Positions 1-10,980 of a stretch of 63,907 nucleotides of DNA are shown here, piece after piece. The stretch's first letter is position 1; each line of letters starts with the position of its first letter. The stretch spans positions 1 to 63,907 of the forward strand of contig NXFV01001707.1 of assembly GCA_002803225.1 (NCBI GenBank), in the 5' to 3' direction. The position numbers and the translations under genes are program-made. The notes beneath the pieces were generated by a model that was given only the letters and a program-made list of their open reading frames with translations, searched no databases and was not told the DNA's origin. Source of the stretch: Gamarada debralockiae (lineage: Eukaryota > Ascomycota > Leotiomycetes > Helotiales > Hyphodiscaceae).

Positions 1-2094
1 CCCATCACGTGACCATATTGCGAGACCCACCATCCTCAAATAACAAACTAAACCCCTCCTAATGCTGTAGCCGCCACCACGACCCCAAAAGCACCCGCTT
101 CACAGCACCAATCAGTAGACCAAGTAACCCAACGCTCTAACCCGGGGCCCCAAGATACCAAAAAGCACGAAATCATAAAACTTTCCCAAAACGAATGGAA
201 TCAAAAAGCTGCAGAAATAATTATGAACACGATTCCGTATCCAGGACAGAATGTTTCGGAGGCCTTTGAGCAGTGGCCGGGATTGGGGGACAGGGGGAGG
301 TGCGAGGCGCCGGCGTTGGTTGGAGTGAAGAGGGTTGAGTAGGGAAGTCGTTCTTGTTCGGAGCCGCTGGTGAATTCGGATTTGGGGGGAAGGACAGAGG
401 ACCTTTTGGGGTGAGTTTTGCGGCCACCCGGAATCTGTTAGTACTGGGTACGAGCGATGAGAAGAGAGGATATGAACTGGAACTACCTATAGTGATGAGA
501 TCTGTATGCGAGGAAGTTAGGATGGCTTCATGACAGTATTTCTGAGTTGAGTAGATATCAAATTAAATGCAATAATAAAATATAATTAGAACTCTATAAG
601 GGATAATTATAAATGGTGGATGATGAATTTTTGAATGCTCTTGCAATTTGTTTCATTGTTATGAGTCCCCTAGAATGGAAGCCTGAAAACTTGTCAAGAC
701 AAAGAACAATATAACAATTGTGTAGGCATCCATAACTTGAAGTTTGCATCCACATCAAAAGGATAGCACGTTTCGTTGCTCGCAGGGTCTTAAGCTAATC
801 GACAGATCTATCCTACCTTTTCGAATCTCCTCTACCTTGTAACGCTATATTTGTTCCATAGTGACAATGCACTGCACTGTGCGCAAAACAGTCTGATGAA
901 TGGAGAGTTGCATTTTCAACTTCTGATTGGTTTTAAAAGGTCGTCGGCACTCGAAGAACGGGCTGAAAGTGATTAAGACCGGAATTTGGAACTGGGAGAT
1001 GTGAAAAAAATCGGGCTATCAGTCTATTAGTTTTAAGGCTGCATCGACGATATCTGGTGCCCAGACCGAATTCGGCTTAGGAAGTTCTGGATGCGTGCGA
1101 GCCACCGTAGCGGGGAAAAGTGGGTCTGTCGTCTTTCCACACTACTGCCCTAGTCGTAGCCTTGCCAAACCACAGCTATCACATTACGACTGCGGCAATC
1201 AGTGTGGCCATCGAGAAAACCATGGATTCCCTACCTACGGGATCAATTACTTCTGACCATTGATGTACGCTGCTGAGCGCTCTCAAATATTGTGTCAGTC
1301 TCGGTTTCACGGACTGGGCTCAGTTTGCTCTTTCAGCCGAGCGAGGCTGAGCCTGTTGAATATGTCAACCTCCAGTTTCCCTTTTACGTTGCTAACTTCC
1401 TCTCTCAAAGAATTGTCTTCGTACACGGTCTTCAAGGACACCCTTGGTTCTGCAAGCGAGTCACGCAAAGGTCCGCACAGCCCTCACATGCTCTGAGTCT
1501 CTGAGTGACCAACCAGTGCCATGCTGACATTAGGTGGATCGTTATCACCAAGTCCTCCATCAACAAAGAGGAGAAGACTCCGCAACATCCTTCATTCCCG
1601 TAGGAAGCGGATGCCATGGCGAAGACCGACGGGGAATGGACGGTGCTGTATTTGGTAACACGGTATAGACACGAGACGATAGTGCGGCTGCTGTCAACAT
1701 GATCAAGCGGCATGCCCACCGACAGGCATATACCGAGTTTTCAAAGTGCTCCCTTCATGGTTGAAAATTAGGGAGAGATCAAGAGAAGGTTCACCTCCGA
1801 AGCAGGCCTGCTTCTCTCGAGTCAACTCCAAACACTCAGGAAGGAATGAACCCGTGCGGAGGGAGTCATATTTACTCCTAGCTCCTAAACAGTCAAAGTA
1901 GGACAAGCAGTTGGCGTTAGTGCTCAACTCTCACCAGCAAATATTTCTTGAATGGAAAGAGATAGAGAAGACGCGAAAGAATGGTTGAAAGTCAATAAGT
2001 ACTTTGGACGGCTCGTCTGCAACCTTTTGCCAGTATCTGATCGGTAGCAATTATAGTTCAAGGGCCTTGAATCAATCTTCGGATTTCCATCCTA
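1..2094. other. Left-end region without a recognised gene
   Basis: About 2.1 kb with only short overlapping open frames on both strands and none with a recognisable domain. A Pro/Ser-rich 68-codon frame (221-427, minus strand) could be an exon of an unresolved gene, but nothing supports it beyond being open. The stretch probably contains the 3' flank of the hydroxyproline dehydratase gene. Confidence 0.5.
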
Positions 2095-3694
2095 TCATCG
2101 CAATCTAAACCCTTCCTTGAAGGTATCATCCTTGTGAAAATACAACTCATGCCGTCCTGTAATATAGGCTTCCCCACCTACTTCTGCGACCACCGCGTCG
2201 TACCCCCCAAATTTCACTTCTTCCACAACCTTTACACTCATAACACTTCCCACAAGACTCTCGATCCTGATCTCATCCCCGAGCTTCAGATCCCCCTTCG
2301 CAAAATGCAGCGCTGCTCTTGCACTCACTCCAGTCCCGGTTGGGCTCCGGTCCACCTCTCCATCCTCGAAGACCGTGACATTGCGGCTGTGATTTCCCTT
2401 ATCATGGGGAGGACCAGTGAGGATAACACCAAACAAGGAGCTAAGATCTTCTTCGAACGGATGTTTGATGGTGATTTGGGGAGAAGAGAGGATAGTGCTC
2501 TTGATCTTCCGTCCGTAGTCAATCAGTCTGACGTAATTCTCTGAGTTGAGATCCAACTTCAATGGCGCAGCTTCAACAACTGTGAAAATTCCAGAGTCAG
2601 CAATTGATCAAAAGAGGTGAACGATTAGAGCTAAGCGGGTTTCATGAATTTCAAGAATACGATGAAACCCTCTATAGGGTCGGATTTAGGAATAGAGCCC
2701 ATGAAACCGGTGAGAATCTGACATTGAATAAGCTGAGAATTACATACTGGCGTAGAATGCTCCACCGAATGCAATATCAAACTTCACCTCAATCCGAAGA
2801 TCAGGCACGGTAATTTGTTGGTCCCTAAGATAGACAAAAGAGGGTACATTCCGGAATGTTGTCTGCGTCACACTTCCATCGTCGGCGACATGCGCCTTCG
2901 CATACACCAGTCCAGCAGGGACGGCAATAGTAAGATCCCTGTCCTGGCCTTCTTTCTTCACCACGCCCGTCTCGAACGCCACTTTCGTGACTGTAGAGTT
3001 TTTGGGTTAGCAATTGTTCAACGAGGGCGAAAGATTAAAGCTAACGGGAGTGCCATGAGTTCAAGGAATCCACAATATCTTAGTTACAACCCAGGCATCC
3101 GGCTTAGCAATTGCTCAAACAGTGTGAAAGGATAGAGCTAACGGGAATTCCATGAGTTCCAGAATCCCAAGGGGTCTGGTTGTTGCAGCAGAAGTCGGAA
3201 CACAATTCAAGAATCCGACCCACGCAGGAAAAAATTGCATCAATCACTTACTGGCTAGGATCGCGTGTCCACACATAGGACTATACCCATCGGTATTGAT
3301 GAAGAAGCAATCCAAATCAGCTTTCGGTTCTTTGGATGTTGTTAGAATCGCCCCGTACATGTCGGCATGTCCTCTTGGCTCAAGAAGGAGCCCAGTTCGT
3401 AGGTAATCATAATGATTCATAAAATAGTGGCGTTTCTTGAGGACAGTATTACCGTGAATCGGTGGCAAGCCTGATATTGGAATACGGAGAGGCTCGCCGC
3501 CTGTATGCTATGAAAGTCGGGTCATCAGCAATCAAATTGCTCTTGCAATTTGAGCTATTCCGAGTAGATGTTCCCGAACGACTCACCGTGTCGATTGTGG
3601 TGACTTTGTGATATTGGGAGGGAGGTTGCCAGTCCCACCCAACGGGGAAAATGGACGCGGCAGCAGTGCCTTGGTCATCAGGAATGGAAGACAT
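2095..3694 (-). CDS. trans-3-hydroxy-L-proline dehydratase (proline racemase superfamily)
   Basis: Dehydrates trans-3-hydroxy-L-proline to pyrroline-2-carboxylate, the first step of its breakdown. Four exons (3694-3587, 3507-3252, 2990-2748, 2579-2095) join in phase to 363 residues, close to the roughly 354 of human L3HYPDH. The start is the Met at 3694; an in-frame Met at 3880 would add 62 residues that the family lacks. Visible marks are HTGGEPLRI near the N-terminus, the first catalytic Cys in SPMCGHAILA, FGGAFYA in the middle, and DRSPTGTGVSAR near the C-terminus. In proline racemases and 4-hydroxyproline epimerases the last motif carries a second Cys (SPCGTG). Thr at that site is the established signature of the dehydratase. 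Introns 2 (261 nt) and 3 (168 nt) are unusually long and share repeated sequence (see repeats). Confidence 0.9.
2597..2659 (-). repeat. Introner-like repeat, copy A (in intron 3)
   Basis: About 63 bp inside intron 3 of the hydroxyproline dehydratase gene, clearly related to two copies in intron 2 (3007-3070 and 3104-3166). Shared blocks, read on the plus strand, are AGCAATTG.TCAA, GATTAGAGCTAA.GGG and CATGA.TT. On the gene strand the CAATTGCTRAC end lies where the branch site would be, 15-20 nt before the 3' splice site. Confidence 0.75.
3007..3166 (-). repeat. Introner-like repeat, copies B and C in tandem (in intron 2)
   Basis: Two copies, 3007-3070 and 3104-3166, repeat within one 261-nt intron with a spacing of about 97 bp. 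Both carry TTAGCAATTG.TCAA, a GATARAGCTAACGGG block and CCATGAGTTC. Copy B lies next to the 3' splice site and supplies the CTAAC branch-type sequence. Copy C is internal, so the intron looks as if it grew by duplicating a complete intron end. Confidence 0.75.
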
Positions 3695-4663
3695 GACGAA
3701 CTTGATGAGATTGGAGATATTCTGATGGGGGAATTGTTGAAGGAGGCGTTTATGGAAGGGAGATAAATTGGAGGGAGGACCAACATATTTGACGAAATCT
3801 GCAGGAAACAAATCCAGCAGGGCTGAAGATCTCACGCCCTTCTTGTCAATGCCCCCATTTTCGGAATTGTTCAGTTCCAATAGCGACTCTATTGTGACTT
3901 TACAATTTGTACTTTCTGCAAATCGAAGCCACAGCTTGACTCAAATCTCATCAATCATCACATGATGCGATAAGAAAGTATCCATTACTTTCTTTCGGCT
4001 TAACCACCGTGAATCGATCAATCAACACCAGGAAATGCAGATCAGCTTCAACTAGAAACAATCCGACTTATGAGAATCCTTATCACATCCAACAATATGT
4101 GATGTGACAGGAGAGGAAAGATTCACTTCTATCTTCAAATAAGAAGTCTTTAAGTCTGTGCCGGGCGCGCATGAATTTTTCAATAATTGTACGATTGTGA
4201 TAGGGAAGTGTCATCCGGAAGCGGACTTGGTGAGATTTCAATAGTGGGGGCACACTTCACCCAATCACACTTCACTGTCCTTAGCAGGGCGCGTAAAACA
4301 AAACGATCCAACCAACCACATCGTCGGCGCCCCTTCTGCATACGAGGGGAACCTTCAACAAGCCCATCACAGCTCTGGGCGCTATTCCTGCTCTCATGCA
4401 TGTTCCTGACCCAATTCACCCCAAATCCGACCAAACAGATCCTGTCATCCCACCGCCCATCCAATGGCAGCCCTCCATCCCCAATACCGCCCATTCACTC
4501 GATGCATCCGGTCCAGATCTTCTCCGGGTATATCACCTGGAGCCGCCCACTTCGAGACGAAGAAGAGGCATCTCCATGTTGTCTTTGCATCGCGGCACGT
4601 TTCGTCTCCCGGCGACGAGACTACAATTAGCTGAAGCTTCGTCCTCACGATAGCAGAAGCATC
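3695..4663. other. Divergent intergenic region
   Basis: About 970 bp between the dehydratase (minus) and the membrane protein gene (plus). It should hold both promoters. I see no conserved coding sequence or structured repeat. Short open frames here are out of context and lack domains. Confidence 0.5.
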
Positions 4664-6193
4664 ATGCGTGTGGGACTTGAGACGGCGATCACTGTGCACT
4701 TGATCCTGTTCCTCACCGGCTGGCCTGGTATAAGTACTGCCAATATCCTAACGGAAATCCCAAAGAACAACCCGTTGGGAATCGATTGGTATCCGGCACC
4801 ATCACCAGAAGACGGACCTCCTCTTTCAGCAGGAGCTCTGCGAGACCCAGCATATCTTCCAGCACAGATCGGTGGCATCGTTGGCGCATATCTCTTCTCA
4901 GTCAGCATTGTTGGCATTGCACTCATCCTCCTCGGACGAAAGCTTCGACGACAAGTCAAGCAATCTGCGAAAGCCCTCGATATTGAGATGATAGAACCCC
5001 GAACTCAACATCACCACAACGGACCTATATCGCCTAGTGCGCTCCCAGGCGGACCACAATCACCACGCAACTTCTCCCGGCCATCACCAGAGAAAACTGA
5101 TCGAAATCCATACATATTCCCTGCGACCGGAGCACCGAGATCACCTCACGGCGCAGATCCCTTTGTCGATAGACGAATCGTCGAAGCGGATAAGGAAATA
5201 TTACAACGAGATCTGGAAGATATCTACGCTCACGTCATGGAGCAAGAAGCTGCGAAAGCAGCAGGCATCAAGCCAGCGGAAATGCCTCCTCCTCCACCAT
5301 TGCAGAGTTCATCTCCATCGCCTGTTGAAGCACCACAGCGTTCTGTCACGCCAAAGAAGACCGAAAAATCGCGGCCCTCAATCCTCACACTCGAAGAGCC
5401 CAAGTCAAAACCTCAATCTCGAGCGTCCTCCATAATCTCGTCACTGAAGTCGCCAAGGCGGAAGGGGAAAAAAGGCATGATAATTTCATCACCAATTCCT
5501 ACACCCTTGTCAGCGACCTTCCCCTCCCCAGGGGCAGCAAGTGACGAAGAGCCTCTCTCCCCACGATTTTACGCCCCTCCTCCTCCACCTCCCGTTCCCA
5601 CAGATCAAGTACCATATACCCACGTCCGCAAGACTTCTCAGGGCTCGCCTGTCAGTCCAACGAGAAGCATAGCCGAACAACTCTCTCCCTACGGCGCACA
5701 AGTCTCACAATTCCACCGACCAAACGCCTCCCAAACCTCCGTTCAATCATCACGAGACCCACCATCCGCTACCTCCGCAACATCACAAACACCACTCTTC
5801 CCAGCCCAATCACAGCGTCAACCACCAATCCCAAATAAGTCCACCTCTTCCGTCAATCTCCCGCCGTCGAACAACTCCTCGGTACGACAACTGCCACTCC
5901 GTCAATTCGAGCCAGCGATGCAATCGCCTTCGTTCTCCTACTCCACTAAGACGACTGTGTTAGAGAGAACGAGTCCTTTAAGTCCGGGTCTTACGACTGG
6001 AGGTGGGCCAAGAACTCCCTGGTCCGCTGGCGCAGTCCCGTACAGTCCCTACCAACCGTTTACGCCGATGATGCCCATCACGCCACGTCTAGTGACGAAG
6101 CAGGAACGGAAAGCGATGAAGAAGATGGAGGGAAGGACGCCGACGCTAGAGATGATAAAGAGTGACGATGAGCTTTGGGATAGTGCCTATTAG
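4664..6193 (+). CDS. Single-pass membrane protein with long proline-rich tail (unknown function)
   Basis: Uninterrupted 509-residue frame. Residues about 1-26 look like a signal peptide (hydrophobic LILFLTGWPG core, STA before the likely cleavage site). A short ectodomain contains NPLGIDWYPAPSPEDGPPLS. A transmembrane segment spans about 66-89 (IGGIVGAYLFSVSIVGIALILL) and is followed by a basic stop-transfer RKLRRQ. The remaining 400 residues are low-complexity, rich in Pro, Ser and Gln, with poly-Pro runs (PPPPPL, PPPPPPVP) that could bind SH3 or WW domains. The C-terminus is charged. The layout fits a fungal plasma-membrane or cell-wall sensor-type protein, but I do not recognise a named family. 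Confidence 0.75.
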   Translation: MRVGLETAITVHLILFLTGWPGISTANILTEIPKNNPLGIDWYPAPSPEDGPPLSAGALRDPAYLPAQIGGIVGAYLFSVSIVGIALILLGRKLRRQVKQSAKALDIEMIEPRTQHHHNGPISPSALPGGPQSPRNFSRPSPEKTDRNPYIFPATGAPRSPHGADPFVDRRIVEADKEILQRDLEDIYAHVMEQEAAKAAGIKPAEMPPPPPLQSSSPSPVEAPQRSVTPKKTEKSRPSILTLEEPKSKPQSRASSIISSLKSPRRKGKKGMIISSPIPTPLSATFPSPGAASDEEPLSPRFYAPPPPPPVPTDQVPYTHVRKTSQGSPVSPTRSIAEQLSPYGAQVSQFHRPNASQTSVQSSRDPPSATSATSQTPLFPAQSQRQPPIPNKSTSSVNLPPSNNSSVRQLPLRQFEPAMQSPSFSYSTKTTVLERTSPLSPGLTTGGGPRTPWSAGAVPYSPYQPFTPMMPITPRLVTKQERKAMKKMEGRTPTLEMIKSDDELWDSAY

Positions 6194-6685
6194 GCTCTTA
6201 TCCATTGTATTTCTTACCGCTTAGTTGCACGGCGACGGGGCAGGCTTTTCTTTGAACATATTCAGGAACTGGATTTCGGTCTTTGAGCGGGCTGTCTTAG
6301 ATATTTCCTTCACTCTTCAACCAAGGAGCATGGTGAGGGGGAGGCGCATAGGGGATAAGGGGTCGGCGACAGGAAAGAGGCGGTGATGAAACGATACCAT
6401 GATGAATCCTATTGTCTCAAACAATACATTTTCATATTCTTAATGCAATCAAACAATTGATTACGGGGCCTTCATACCTTCCTGGGCATTACTTTCACAT
6501 GGGCTTCCTTTCGTATCCAATTGCCTTTGCGACCTACCCCTCCCTTCTACCATTTCACAAACTCAAGTGTTTGCACATGGGATCATTCTCTGAGAATTGA
6601 TTTCTTAAATCATGTGCTATTCTGTGGGAACGCTCGCAAGTGCTCCTGAAGTCTCCACTCTATCGGATGCCACGAAACTAGGAAA
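6194..6685. other. Intergenic region
   Basis: 3' flank between a plus-strand and a minus-strand gene. Nothing recognisable beyond short random open frames. Confidence 0.4.
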
Positions 6686-7584
6686 CTACAGACGCCGAAG
6701 CATTCGAGATCGCGAAGTATAGAGCCGTAACTGTCTCATCGCCCATCCCTTAACCTTACGTGCAGCATCGAAACCAGCAATAGCCAGTCCAACAATCACG
6801 AACACGATGCTATTCCCCAACAACATCGTCGGTACTTGCCACACGAACTCTCCCCAGCGACTTGGCTCTGCTGTTCCCGCCTGGGGACCGTGGCTGCTCA
6901 GAAGCTGAAGAATTACCCGACGCACTTTCAGGATGGATGCTAGCGCGGCCTAGGGATACGGATTGTTGAGTTGCGACTGAGATGGCCATCAATGAATGCA
7001 GTAGACCGCAGAACATAGCTATTTTCGTCGTGAATGGTAAGAGGGGAAATCAGGACCATGAAAACAGGCCCGTGACTACGGAGGCTAGTAGAGCGCCCTT
7101 CATTTCGTCATCAGTTTAGCAAGTTTCGAAGCCTTGCTGGTTGGTGAGGGAGAAAGAAACTTATAGTTACTGCAACCATATTCAACTCGTTGAGCTTCAT
7201 CTTGACGAAGCGAAAGATGAAGACCTGCTGCTCGGATGGGGAGGAGCGGATGATTAGGCGTGAAGTAGAGACTGTAGCGTTCCAGGGTGCGTAACCTAAA
7301 TTTTAGGGCCGAGATTGCCATTTTATAGGTCAAATAAGTATCAGCACTGTTCTAGGCGGAAGCTGATTTCAGAGTACTGACTCGGATGACACGTCCAGCG
7401 AGATAATCGCCCATTTTCGAATGGAAGAGCCCATCTGATAAGTCAACGTCAGCTCCTTGAAAGGCTTGAATACTTGTTTGTGTGCAAGTAAGTAGTAATC
7501 CTCTTGCACAATCGATGTAGAGGCGAGTGGGAGTTTGAATGCGAGTTCTTCTGGTGTTGTGCGTTGCCATTTAGCAATCAGCAT
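6686..7584 (-). pseudogene. Fragments of a small fungal membrane protein (gene model unresolved)
   Basis: Minus-strand pieces look coding but do not join simply. From the 5' side: a stretch starting about 7584 (KWQRTTPEELAFKLPL..), a piece with KMGDYLAGRVIR in another frame (about 7440-7380), then a piece near 7016 (LMAISVATQQSVSLGR) and a last piece ending at 6686 (WQVPTMLLGNSIVFVIVGLAIAG, a good transmembrane segment). The last two resemble conserved fungal proteins of unknown function, in which an ATQQ-type segment precedes a W-Q-x-P-x-M-L-L membrane helix. Either there are several short introns I could not place, or frames have been lost. Confidence 0.35.
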
Positions 7585-8932
7585 GGATTTAATGAGGGGT
7601 TCAAAAGGTGGCTTCTCTTCTCTCTGTTCGTTTAAGTAATCAGTGCATAATGTTATTTAGCTACCAAGATTTGCTAACTTGATATAACTATTTCACCGTC
7701 GGAACCTCGACACTTCCCAAACCTCATGCTCACGTGACTCATCGCTGCTTCTGCTCAGGCCTGACTCAGTTCTGCTCAGGTCTGCTTATCTATCTTACCA
7801 GAAATCCTCAACTTTTAATGAGGGCCCGAAAGAACTCCCCCCTAGCCAGGGTCCCAAATCTGTTGCCATTATACATTCACAACCTCTGCCAGCCAGAACG
7901 CATACCAAGACAGTTGTATTCGCCAGCTTGTCTGCTTGCAAAATGCCCACATATAGGGACATTGTCTACGTCGTACTTTAGAAGTTTGTTTTCGTCTCCT
8001 CGTGCATTTTGCTTAGGGCTGCGTATTCTAAAAATGGCCGTCTCCCTCCCACCTTCGCGTCTTGCGCCCGCTAGCCCTTTCGGGACTGTCACTATTCAAA
8101 GTTGAACTGTCTCGTATAATCGGCCGATATCAAGGCGGCGACTCAGTATTCAGAGCGGTGAAGCTAGCAGTGATGCTCTTTGCGAAGGCTCTGCACACGC
8201 AACTAATTTTATAGCCAACTCAATAGATAGGCCTTCAAGAAACTCAAGATCATGGATACCTCCTGACTCATCGTTCAGACAAGATCCGATATACGAGTAC
8301 CTTAGATAGCAAGATGGATGTGGTGAAGAGGGTGTCCCTTTTAAGAGACCTGACGAAGTGTTCACACACGAACAGATCCAACTTACACGTGAGCTTGCCT
8401 AGGGCTATGAAGATCACGTCAAATATCAAATCAAAACTCGGGACTTTGCCCTGCATGACGCTGCCATGGCAGCTTATGATCAACTGAGTATATCCAAGAG
8501 TGCTCGACGAGAGAAATAGCAGTGGCTGAGAGTCCTCCAGGATAACGGATGGCTCAGAGGAGGGTGGAAATTATGGAAAAGACGAGAGATATGGGTCGGC
8601 TAGCGCAGAAAAGAGATCAAAACATTCAGTATGACGAAGAGTACTTGCTTAACTCCGGGCTTGTGTTTAGCGACTAAGGTGATTTTGTGAAGAGAGCGTT
8701 TTATGAAGTATTGCGCCTTGGAAGGAGACGGACAATGGGGAATGGGAACGGGTGATGCTTAATTCTCACTTTCTTGTTTCCCTTGATTATTGTAGGATGA
8801 TGGAACATCCAGACACGAATACTTCCTTATATTTTTGAATGCAGTCAAACAAACTTCTCACCTTTACTGTGCATACATCACACTTTCGAACTCTTCATCC
8901 CAGTGCCAGCCTTCTCTGGTCCTAGGCCCTTC
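7585..8932. other. Intergenic region
   Basis: About 1.35 kb without a supported gene. A short direct repeat TCTGCTCAGG occurs near 7750-7785. Nothing else stands out. Confidence 0.4.
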
Positions 8933-10017
8933 TCACCTCTCTCCTCTTCTCACCTCTCCAGTCTCAACTCCCACCTTGTCCTTCCTCCGTACCACGACAC
9001 ACCACCATCCCAACACGACAAAGTAGGTCGTTCCAATAATACATGCGACAATCGCATACACGGACATCTGCGCGTAAGTCCAGTTGGCTGCGAGCTTGAT
9101 CCCAAGTCCACCATTAATCATGCCTAGGATCATCAAGGCACGTCCATACCTGCAAACAATCAGAAACTCAAAAGATGATGGCAAAAGAAGGAGTAATGGC
9201 TCACCAGATGTGGATCAGCACCCTGAAGTTCCCGATCTGCCTCTCTAAGAGTGTGCTCGGGGAGGGTGTAGGTGCTGAGAGGGAGAGCTTGACGTAGTGT
9301 CGATGGTGCAGGAGACCGAAGAGCGGCTGGAAGAGAAAGAGAGCGAAGACCGTCGTGCCAAAAATCTCATGTTGACGATCCCATAACTACATACTCATTA
9401 GCTCATTATCCCATTTAGTCGCAAATCCTGAAGGGCTAGCTCTGTTCGGGGAGAAAAAGACTATGAGAGGTAAGACTAACCTCATGATGCAAATAACTCA
9501 ACCAACAACCCAACGCAAATCCAGTCAACATGGTAATCATGCCCGTCAGCTGCCAATAGATATGTACCGATATCGCTTTGGCTCTCCAACGTTGGGAGCT
9601 TTGCATTTGGAGGAGACGCAACAGGATGCCGCCCAGAGGGAAGAAGAGGACCATTGCGATAGATATGACGACGCCGTGGGCTATGTGGGCGCGGGTTCGC
9701 TCGGCGAGTGTGCCTGGTGAGAAGTTGGTTTGTGGTTGTTGGTTGAATGGGAAGATTGGGAGATTGGAAGAGAAGTGAAAGGGAAGGAGGACAGACCTTT
9801 GAGTCCGGGCATGTTGGCATCTGCATCTCGGACGTGAAATGGGAGAGGATGGAAGGCTTGGTGGGAGAGGTGGATGAGAGCTGTGCGTGCGTTAGGAAGG
9901 GGTTCAGTTTGGGTTTGGGTCTGGAACTGAGGACGTTGGGGAGGGTGAGGTTGAAGGAGGAGAAACCAACGTACAGAGGAGGCCTGGGAGGAGCGACTTG
10001 AGGTGCGAGATGCACAT
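8933..10017 (-). CDS. Cytochrome b561/ferric-reductase-like membrane protein
   Basis: Likely a haem-binding transmembrane electron carrier of the fungal b561 family, often fused to a DOMON domain. Well-supported exons on the minus strand are 9713-9481, 9386-9205 and 9149-8933, joined by introns of 94 and 55 nt in correct phase. They encode AHGVVISIAMVLFFPLGG, HIYWQLTGMITML, HEIFGTTVFALFLFQPLFG, HIWYGRALMILGMINGGLG and a final hydrophobic helix. The His residues starting these helices (AHG, HIYW, HE, HIW) are the usual haem ligand positions. Upstream, an 83-nt intron (9796-9714) links to an exon reading DADANMPGLK. The first codons are uncertain: MCISHLKSLLPGLL at 10017 looks like a signal peptide but needs a weak intron. 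I see no DOMON domain. Confidence 0.65.
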
Positions 10018-10980
10018 CGTGAGAGTTCAGCGCGAATATTTCAATGGTAACGAGAGAGAAGGAGGAATAGCGATGATGGAGATGACTGCCGAGAGAGCTG
10101 GGCAGACACTTTCCATGAGACTGGCACGGCATATATCCTCAAGTTGGGCTGGAAGCTGCTCTAATTACCCGACTTTACCAGTCACGGGTTTCTTTACGTT
10201 GTTCAGAGTCCACGTCTCGGCACACTGGCGGAAGAACTTTCATCAGTCTCATTTTCGGTGTCATGATATATTCTGGGAAGTGGATGGTACGTGGCACTTG
10301 ACAAATAGTAGATGATGTATGGCTACGCGTCGGTTGAGTCCGGGCATTTCTTGATCAATCTCTGAAAGTCATCTTCCTAGAAAGTGGTGGTAGTTGGGAG
10401 ATCGAAGCCTGGCATCGCCATATTCTGATATGATCGGATGGCGGGAGGAATGAAGATTGAGCTAAGCGAAACGCAAATAGGGGTGTACGACGAAGACAGG
10501 AGATGAGAACGATGATAGGGATATAGATCCTTCAAAGGGATATAAGGCAGAGACAACGACGAGGGGGATGTTATCTATCTAATCTGAGAGGAGTCTTGGC
10601 TCGCTCCCAGTGGTATACTCGTAGAAAGTCATGTGGGTAAGATCGGAGAGCTTTCATCCTAGGTGGGAAATGTCCCTTGTTGAGATGAGGCTTCTCAAAC
10701 TTAGTCGTCCTTGCAACGAGTTCATCAATACAACGAACTGCATAACGCATTCTCATCTTGGGGACTATGGGAAAATATCGCTTAGGGCTGTGCATATACT
10801 ACGTTTTGTGCCAAGAAAGTTTTGCCCGGCCAGTAGTGAAGGAGGCCGCGTAGGCAGTCCCCTGTTGGTAACCGGGCAAAACATGGTATGGAGATCTAAG
10901 CTTAAATCGAAAGCTTCCTTCAACCGAACCACACACCGCATATTCATGCCCAGTGGTACTTCGTGACTTCTTCTCTTCCT
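10018..10980. other. Intergenic region
   Basis: About 960 bp between two minus-strand genes, without a supported gene. It contains one notable hairpin (10819-10882, listed separately). Confidence 0.4.
10819..10882. repeat. Perfect 11-bp inverted repeat (hairpin)
   Basis: GTTTTGCCCGG at 10819-10829 and its exact reverse complement at 10872-10882, separated by 42 bp. It lies about 100 bp past the stop codon of the minus-strand spermidine-synthase-like gene, so it could form in that transcript's 3' end. Confidence 0.5.

Noticed and set aside
221..427. Short Pro-rich minus-strand frame as a gene
   Set aside because: No domain, no splice partners and low-complexity composition.
9482..10132. 216-codon minus-strand frame over the b561 gene
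   Set aside because: The b561 helices are in a different frame with good splice sites. This frame is Pro/Ser/Arg-rich without a domain.
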